Positions 58,438 to 64,000 of a DNA stretch of 64,000 nt are shown piece by piece. The notes under the pieces were generated by a model. That model was not told the DNA's origin, searched no databases, and was given only the letters and a program-made list of their open reading frames with translations. The stretch lies in assembly GCA_946965045.2 (NCBI GenBank), contig OX337231.1, positions 1,550,001 through 1,614,000 of the forward strand. Reading direction: 5' to 3'. Every line of letters starts with the position of its first letter. The stretch's first letter is position 1. The position numbers were made by a program, and so were the translations under genes. This stretch comes from Epithemia pelagica. Taxonomy: Eukaryota; Bacillariophyta; Bacillariophyceae; Surirellales; Surirellaceae.

Positions 58438-61008
58438 TCAATCTTCATCTGGCAATACATACGCATAGGGTGGGACATAGTACTCCGCTGGATGTTTTCG
58501 CGCATCAAAGTCCCCATCCTTGTATGCAATAGCGGCAGATCCATCAGGCATGACATGCACAGCGATTCCCTCGTAGCAGTCTTCCAGTTCGCCATCGGTT
58601 GAGAAACAACCCTGCACAACATCTCCCTCTTCAACTGGTCTATAATGTTCCAACTCGTGAAAGGGAACATGGACCTGGATCTCACCCGTTTCCAGCGCTA
58701 CTGTTGATTCTTGTTTGTTTTTGTTTAGTGCCACGATGTCACCTCGGTACCATGCCTTGTTCGTGTTTCCGTGTCTATCCTCCTCTGTCAAATAGGCCCA
58801 AACAGGAGCTCCCAACCGGAAGTCATCCTGTCCACCTGGCTGAATAGGCCAACCTGCCCTCCATGTCAACAATTGAAGAGACGAACGTGACTCCATCCGG
58901 ATTACTGGTAATTTCCAACGACGGAAACTCACTGGCGTACTTGTTTCCGAAACAGAGGTACGCACCATGCTGCCATCTTGGACTTGCAGTCGTAGGGGGA
59001 TTCCAGCTAGCTTCATTCGTAATCTCCAGGCAAAGAGCGCTGCCTTCCGCGCCAGTGCCGTCGATCTCAATACGGTCCCAAATCGAAGCAGATCCATGGA
59101 GCGATCCAATCGTGTCCGAAGGGCCTCAAGTACGGGCAAGGCCGCACAAGCCAATTCCAACTGTACCGTCTGTTGATTGTCTTGGACCGTTTGAACTCTC
59201 CAATCGCCCGTGCGGTAATTTTGTTGTAAGAAACGCCCTTGATTTTCCTCCACCACTTTGTAAACGGCCGCGTCTACCAGGGCGGACGACAACGTCCGAC
59301 GTTGAGACGGGGGAGTGGATGCTGCCTTTAACGAGTATGATGGTGCCAATTCACTAATGACTTGCTGAAAACGGCGATTCCCGGGATGTCCATCCAACCA
59401 ACGTTCATAAGCTCCCAACCAGGGTGCATCAAACCGTGTGCCAAGCAACACATCCAAAGTGCTCGGAAATGTGGTAGGTCCCGAGGACACAACACCAACC
59501 AACTCTTCCTCCATGCTTCTGCGGGCAGCTGGAGGAAAAGGGCGCATAAGAGACTTTCCCTTGAGTGCATTTTGTGCCCAGGCACTGCATTGGATTTTGT
59601 ACAGGGCACACCCAATCAACAGAAGGACCATTCCATTCGCCACAAGATACCGTGTGAGAGCTTTGCGAAACAAGGATTCACCTGGTGTCGCTTGCTCGTT
59701 GGACTTTGCATTACGCAAGGTGGCCGAAAAAAGAAACAGAAGGACGAAATACATGGCATGGACTCCGNNNNNNNNNNNNNNNNNNNNNNNNNNNNNNNNN
59801 NNNNNNNNNNNNNNNNNNNNNNNNNNNNNNNNNNNNNNNNNNNNNNNNNNNNNNNNNNNNNNNNNNNNNNNNNNNNNNNNNNNNNNNNNNNNNNNNNNNN
59901 NNNNNNNNNNNNNNNNNNNNNNNNNNNNNNNNNNNNNNNNNNNNNNNNNNNNNNNNNNNNNNNNNNNGGTGCGGAGCCCCACGATGCCACACGTGTTGAT
60001 TGAGCAGGGCGGCATCCCCGGCCGGAAGGTCTCCTCGGGCTGATAGGCAGCATGCAAACCACGTCCACCCATGGCATTGTCACAAACATCGTACAAATCG
60101 TTGGCGCAGTAATGCGTTCCAGGACAGATCTCTGTGGCTCCCATCTTCCTTGTCGTGTTTTGTAACGGCAGAAACAAGGAGTAAGAATGACTGTAGGTTC
60201 GAGCAAATTTCAAGGCATTTCCATCTTCCTTGGTATCACTGTGCCATGCTTGTTCCGGTGCACCATAATATTGCGTAATTGTGGTGATTTCCGTCGATGC
60301 CGGATCGTGATCTCCCAAGATTTGTTGAAGCAATTGTCGAAGAAAGCGATTGTGTGTCACTTCTCGAACGGCTTGAATCAAGGCTGGGTGTTCGGTGGCA
60401 TCGTATCCAAAGGAAATGCGTTTGTGACCCTGGGAAACGGGATACTGTTCGTGTTCGGGAATGACACGGTTGCGGTACACGGCATACTCCCGCAATTTTT
60501 GCACCGTTTCGGGTTTCAAAATTTGCGGCAGCAAGACGACACCATGTGTCATGAGCACGTCTTGGGCCATGTCCACTCCGGCCGAAAACAAGGAAGAAGA
60601 GGATCCTTCTTCCACTGTTGGCGTGGTGGGGACAATTAATTCAGTCAAGTTGCGAGTCGTAATATCCTGGGCCGTACAACGTCGATGATAATAAGTGAAT
60701 TCCCGGTGCAAATCCTTGTTGGTTCGAGTCGATCGATCCATGAGAGGAACATAGTAGACTTGATAAATGGATTGCAAACCATACGTTGCTGCACAGGTAC
60801 CCACTAATGCGACCAAGGGGATATCCACCAGACCAACGCGACAGAGAAACCAGAACCATGACAGGACCACAGGACCCCCCTTGGACGAGAAGGATGACGA
60901 ACCAGTCTTTCTACTCGAAAGTGGTGGAGATGCAGGTGTACCTTTAGGGTTTTTCTGGACCACTTTTTCCCGAGGAGACCGTTGCGTTTGATTGTCAGCA
61001 AACATCAT
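58438..61008 (-). CDS. PhyH3: membrane PhyH-type dioxygenase, gapped and frameshifted
   Basis: The closest paralogue of PhyH2, from the ATG at 61008. A membrane segment (VGLVDIPLVALVGTCAATYG) leads into YYVPLMDRSTRTNKDLHREF, then VLMTHGVVLLPQILKPETVQ, the HxD motif AWHSDTKEDG (His256, Asp258) and MGATEICPGTHYC. At about 60016-60019 one base appears missing. After FRPG the matching frame changes so that the expected NQHVWHRGAPH follows in another frame. The sequence then enters a 200-N gap (59768-59967). Beyond it come the two C-terminal membrane segments, the helical region and two Tudor-like modules (WYRGDIVALNKNKQESTVAL; DVVQGCFSTDGELEDCYEGI). Base miscalls near the gap are a likelier cause than a true pseudogene. 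Confidence 0.8.
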   Translation of the reverse strand: MMFADNQTQRSPREKVVQKNPKGTPASPPLSSRKTGSSSFSSKGGPVVLSWFWFLCRVGLVDIPLVALVGTCAATYGLQSIYQVYYVPLMDRSTRTNKDLHREFTYYHRRCTAQDITTRNLTELIVPTTPTVEEGSSSSLFSAGVDMAQDVLMTHGVVLLPQILKPETVQKLREYAVYRNRVIPEHEQYPVSQGHKRISFGYDATEHPALIQAVREVTHNRFLRQLLQQILGDHDPASTEITTITQYYGAPEQAWHSDTKEDGNALKFARTYSHSYSLFLPLQNTTRKMGATEICPGTHYCANDLYDVCDNAMGGRGLHAAYQPEETFRPGMPPCSINTCGIVGLRTXXXXXXXXXXXXXXXXXXXXXXXXXXXXXXXXXXXXXXXXXXXXXXXXXXXXXXXXXXXXXXXXXXXGVHAMYFVLLFLFSATLRNAKSNEQATPGESLFRKALTRYLVANGMVLLLIGCALYKIQCSAWAQNALKGKSLMRPFPPAARRSMEEELVGVVSSGPTTFPSTLDVLLGTRFDAPWLGAYERWLDGHPGNRRFQQVISELAPSYSLKAASTPPSQRRTLSSALVDAAVYKVVEENQGRFLQQNYRTGDWRVQTVQDNQQTVQLELACAALPVLEALRTRLDRSMDLLRFGTVLRSTALARKAALFAWRLRMKLAGIPLRLQVQDGSMVRTSVSETSTPVSFRRWKLPVIRMESRSSLQLLTWRAGWPIQPGGQDDFRLGAPVWAYLTEEDRHGNTNKAWYRGDIVALNKNKQESTVALETGEIQVHVPFHELEHYRPVEEGDVVQGCFSTDGELEDCYEGIAVHVMPDGSAAIAYKDGDFDARKHPAEYYVPPYAYVLPDED
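59768..59967. other. Assembly gap of exactly 200 N
   Basis: It lies inside PhyH3. In PhyH2 the same two flanks are about 147 residues (about 440 bp) apart, so the gap is probably a fixed-size placeholder. Confidence 0.95.
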
Positions 61009-61616
61009 GATGCCTGTTTATTGACGATCACTCTCTCTTTCTCTTTGGCATTGACCCACAAATTCGTTCTTTCTTGTTGTTCTCTCGCAACAATGACAAA
61101 AGATCGGTATCATCATCAGAAACGCGAATCATGTTTTCCCACCAAAAACGATTCCCGTGAAGCGTCTATACGCCTACACTACGTAGGATTAGGATTCAGA
61201 TTGAGGGGTGGGGAAATGAAGTAGAATTTATTGGGGGTCGAAATTTGGGGCACTGAAACAGATGTTTCTGAGCGACTGCAAATTTGATGCCGAGGAGGAG
61301 ACGCGCCAAACGCCGAGCGAGGGCCGACTTTGAACTGGGCGCAAGGTGATGCGACACCTGCCTGAACAACCACCACCACGAAGACCACAAAGGAAAGGAA
61401 AGGAGCGGACGACTTGTGTCTCCTGCCTTTTGTTTTGTCGGTTTTTGAGGAAGAAAGAAGAACACATTTTCTTTCGACAAGCCCTTTCCGTCGCCGTCGT
61501 GTTGTTGTGGAGACGTGACTGCTCGTCCTGTCCAACAAGCCGCACATTTTACAAAGACTCCCAAATCCCAACTGGTGGTATCTCTCCGTCATTATCGAGC
61601 GTGAAACTCCCACACC
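61009..61616. promoter_or_regulatory. Shared divergent promoter of PhyH3 and the sulfotransferase
   Basis: 608 bp between divergent starts, organised like the PhyH1/PhyH2 promoter. A minus-strand frame overlapping it (61179-61916) has no recognisable product. Confidence 0.4.
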
Positions 61617-63620
61617 ATGGCCAGTGGTCGGTATCCTCCTTGTCCGCGCTCCAGATTCCTCTTCCACAATCCCGCAAAGCCTGCCCTCCAAAGCAGCAGT
61701 GGACCACCCATTCTTTGTTCGGGACCAAGATGGTTTCATGACCGAGCCGTATCCGTGGTGGTGTTGATACTTTGTTTGGCAAGTCTGTTCTCGTCCTATT
61801 GGGCCATGCAAATTTTGGAACAAAGCGAACATGCATCTTCCTCCTTCACCCGTCTCATCTTCCCCACTAATGATGAGGGTGGGAGTTTCGAAGTACCAAC
61901 GTTCAGATTGGAACAAAGGGACTTGGAACGAATGAACTCAAAACGTTCTTTTACCAGCAAACCTGAACCCGAGGAGCTACTGGAGACGGGGCCGACAAGA
62001 GACGAGAGTGGAACAACCCAAGATGAGCCACACTTTCTTTCCGACGACCAGAAAGAGCCCGTTGCGGCCATTGTTCGTAACCATGGAGCCCTGTCCCATA
62101 CTATCAATCAAACTCTATTATTTCCCATAATTAATGTGGGTCTTCCCAAAAGTGGTGAAGACACCTTGTGGAATTTCTTTCACAAATTGGGCTTGGTCAC
62201 ACAACATGGGTGTGGCCATGTGCGACGACCCCGAAACACATGCATTGCCATGGGACCGTGTATCTATGCCAATGTCCAAAACGAACGACCAGCCTTTACC
62301 AATTGCTCCAAACAAATCAAGATTGTGGATCCCAATGAACGAGAACTGCAAGTCTACACACAATTGGATGGACAACGTTATTTAAGTCATCAGAAACCAG
62401 TCAAAACGGGTCAATATGTACCTCAAATCCAATACTTGAACGAATTGTATAGTTTTCAACCCAATGCAACATGGATCCTTCCCTTGCATTTGCCTCAACA
62501 CTGGGCCTTTACGGTTTCCAGACATCACATGCTTCGCAAACGATTGTGGAACGAAGGGTTGGTGGCAAAACATCACTCGTCGGTACCAGTCCGCAATCGG
62601 TCCATTTTTCAAGAGGAACCAAACGAACTCGATGCACTCGACCATTGGGAACGCTATTACCATCAACACACGACACGAATACGGGATTTTGTCCAAGATC
62701 ATCCAAGTCTTCGATTGATTGAAGTGCAATATCGCTTCCAACGTGCACCCTTTGATTTGATGGATCGTCTGGGTCTGCCACTTTCAGAGACTATGCGAGC
62801 ATTCCAAGAACGAGGGGATTCCGACCAATCTGTTCAATTGTCTGACTTTTGGGAATGCCTTAGCAACGAATGCGACACGTGGACAGAAAACCTGCAATCG
62901 ATTGACGCGATTCGGAATGGAAAAACGTCGGCCACGGGACAACCTCCGCTCAAACTAGAGACGCCAATTTTTGTGGTGGGCATGCCCAAGAGTGGGACAA
63001 CCAGCGTATTCAACTTTTTCTCGTGCGCAGGTGTTGTATCTCAACACTACTGTTGTTGTGGCGATGTTTCCGATCATCGGCCTTGTTATTCACCCATCAT
63101 GGCGGATTGTATCATGGATAACAAGAAAAATGGACGCCCGATGCTAGAAAACTGTGGTGATTATGACGTGTACGGAGAATTGGATGGGGAACAGATATAC
63201 AGCGTAAAGAATGCTACGAATGGAATGGAAGAGAAACTCGGGGGACATTTCTTGCCCCAAGTATTTGAACTAGATTGGATTCACAAAGAATATCCCAATG
63301 CAACCTTGATCCTGCCGCTACGAAACTCTAAGACATGGGCTGCCTCCGTCAGCCGGTGGTTCAATATGAGGCATCGAATCCAAAATGAATACATATACAT
63401 GAACCGGTCGGAGGAAGTTGTCAATGTTGGCAATCCCCTTGTTAACTTATACGAGAAACACACGACCAATATTGTCAAGTTTGTTCAAGAACACCCGTCG
63501 CATAAACTCATTTTGTTCGAAATCACCGATCCCAACGCGGGAAAGGTTCTGGCGGATGCATCCGGCCTTCCCGAACATTGTTGGGGCCATCACAACCAAA
63601 ACACAGAGCGAAAGTACTAG
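61617..63620 (+). CDS. Golgi-type protein with two sulfotransferase domains
   Basis: 667 residues from the ATG in CACCATGGCC. An N-terminal cytosolic stretch of about 45 residues and one signal anchor (AVSVVVLILCLASLFSSYWA) make it a type II membrane protein, as for Golgi sulfotransferases. Two homologous domains follow. Domain 1 (from about 172) starts INVGLPKSGEDTLWNFF. Domain 2 (from about 450) starts IFVVGMPKSGTTSVFNFF. PKSGTT is the 5'-phosphosulfate-binding loop for PAPS; domain 1 has PKSGED, so it may bind PAPS weakly or not at all. Both continue with a Cys-rich block, YVPQIQYL/FLPQVFEL, NATWILPL/NATLILPL and a W...VSRxxxMR segment for the 3'-phosphate. Several Asn-x-Ser/Thr sites fit lumenal exposure. 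The acceptor is unknown. Confidence 0.85.
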   Translation: MASGRYPPCPRSRFLFHNPAKPALQSSSGPPILCSGPRWFHDRAVSVVVLILCLASLFSSYWAMQILEQSEHASSSFTRLIFPTNDEGGSFEVPTFRLEQRDLERMNSKRSFTSKPEPEELLETGPTRDESGTTQDEPHFLSDDQKEPVAAIVRNHGALSHTINQTLLFPIINVGLPKSGEDTLWNFFHKLGLVTQHGCGHVRRPRNTCIAMGPCIYANVQNERPAFTNCSKQIKIVDPNERELQVYTQLDGQRYLSHQKPVKTGQYVPQIQYLNELYSFQPNATWILPLHLPQHWAFTVSRHHMLRKRLWNEGLVAKHHSSVPVRNRSIFQEEPNELDALDHWERYYHQHTTRIRDFVQDHPSLRLIEVQYRFQRAPFDLMDRLGLPLSETMRAFQERGDSDQSVQLSDFWECLSNECDTWTENLQSIDAIRNGKTSATGQPPLKLETPIFVVGMPKSGTTSVFNFFSCAGVVSQHYCCCGDVSDHRPCYSPIMADCIMDNKKNGRPMLENCGDYDVYGELDGEQIYSVKNATNGMEEKLGGHFLPQVFELDWIHKEYPNATLILPLRNSKTWAASVSRWFNMRHRIQNEYIYMNRSEEVVNVGNPLVNLYEKHTTNIVKFVQEHPSHKLILFEITDPNAGKVLADASGLPEHCWGHHNQNTERKY

Positions 63621-64000
63621 AGTTATAGAAAGAGAGTTGAGAATGGGAGAATTGGATCACAGAGAATGAAAGAGTGTCCAAATTAACACTGTCGCATTCT
63701 TCACGGCAGCTAATAGAGAAAAGAGTCGGCTTGAGCTCCTCACCCCTACCAAGTTAAAATAAGTTATGTCGACGGCAACTCTCGAGAAACGGCTAATGAA
63801 TCTTCATCGACCTTCCTGTATCTTTAGGATTTCAGCATTCGCGTTTCTTCATGACTTTGTTGCAAAAACGTTCCATCCTTGACAGCCTTGGAAGGGATCT
63901 GCGTATTGCCTGTTTAGAATCAAGAGAGTGGGTGATTCACATCAAGACCTCAGCGAGAAATTTGTGTTAACCCTTTCAGCCCGGCACTTTTTTTGGCCCG
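63621..64000. other. 3' flank without a recognised gene
   Basis: 380 bp to the window end. No frame, repeat or RNA gene is recognised. Confidence 0.4.

Noticed and set aside
60187-60639. Plus-strand 150-residue frame similar to one antisense to PhyH2
   Set aside because: The similarity only reflects the shared coding sequence of the two PhyH paralogues on the opposite strand.
61179-61916. 245-residue minus-strand frame across the PhyH3/sulfotransferase promoter
   Set aside because: It is antisense to the sulfotransferase N-terminus and contains low-complexity sequence with no known motif.
1-64000. CRISPR arrays, rRNA and bacterial operons
   Set aside because: No regularly spaced repeats of that kind and no rRNA-like sequence; spliceosomal introns and plastid presequences show a eukaryotic nuclear genome.

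Overview
This 64 kb window is nuclear DNA of a photosynthetic stramenopile, most likely a pennate diatom. Genes lie about every 2 kb on both strands. They are interrupted by few, short GT-AG introns (about 65-230 bp). Several proteins start with a signal peptide followed by a Phe-containing cleavage region of the kind diatoms use for plastid import (the glutaredoxin, TAB2-like and CGLD27-like proteins), and several orthologues of plastid-lineage families are present (TAB2, CGLD27, DUF3067). The species cannot be named from sequence alone. I saw no tRNA, rRNA or CRISPR.

Layout. 0-5 kb: an unknown membrane protein, a long coiled-coil protein and a small two-domain protein, then a gene-free stretch with a striking 128-bp imperfect palindrome. 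5-7.3 kb: a ribokinase fused to a TIM-barrel sugar isomerase. 7.4-10.3 kb: a Crinkler-like NTPase/nuclease gene flanked by direct repeats. 10.5-16.2 kb: an ARM/HEAT protein, TDP1, a plastid glutaredoxin and a GST. 16.3-19.5 kb: a complete-looking PIF/Harbinger DNA transposon with TIRs, an accessory ORF and a DDE transposase. 19.6-35 kb: a five-exon VPS62-domain membrane protein, a secreted protein, a MAPR/cytochrome-b5-like protein, a Tat-signal-like protein, RNase Z, a histidine phosphatase, a MATE transporter, TAB2 and a PITALRE-type CDK. 35-48 kb: CGLD27, two convergent 2OG-Fe(II) oxygenases, a RING protein, DUF3067, TMEM14, a locus joining a Rossmann-like region to a cytidine-deaminase domain across one in-frame stop, and an AAAP transporter.

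48.5-63.6 kb is the most unusual part. Three paralogous multipass membrane proteins carry a PhyH-type 2OG-Fe(II) oxygenase domain and C-terminal Tudor-like beta modules. They are arranged as two divergent pairs: PhyH1/PhyH2, and PhyH3 with a protein carrying two sulfotransferase domains. A disordered Ser/Lys-rich zinc-ribbon protein sits between the pairs. The third copy holds a 200-N gap and a 1-base frameshift. By comparison with its neighbour the gap is too short by about 240 bp. The arrangement suggests a secretory-pathway hydroxylation/sulfation module of unknown substrate; that is inference.

Starts were chosen at ATG codons. Several longer open frames begin at TTG or GTG and were trimmed. 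Exon joins were worked out by eye from GT-AG signals, reading frame and, where available, alignment to paralogues or family motifs.
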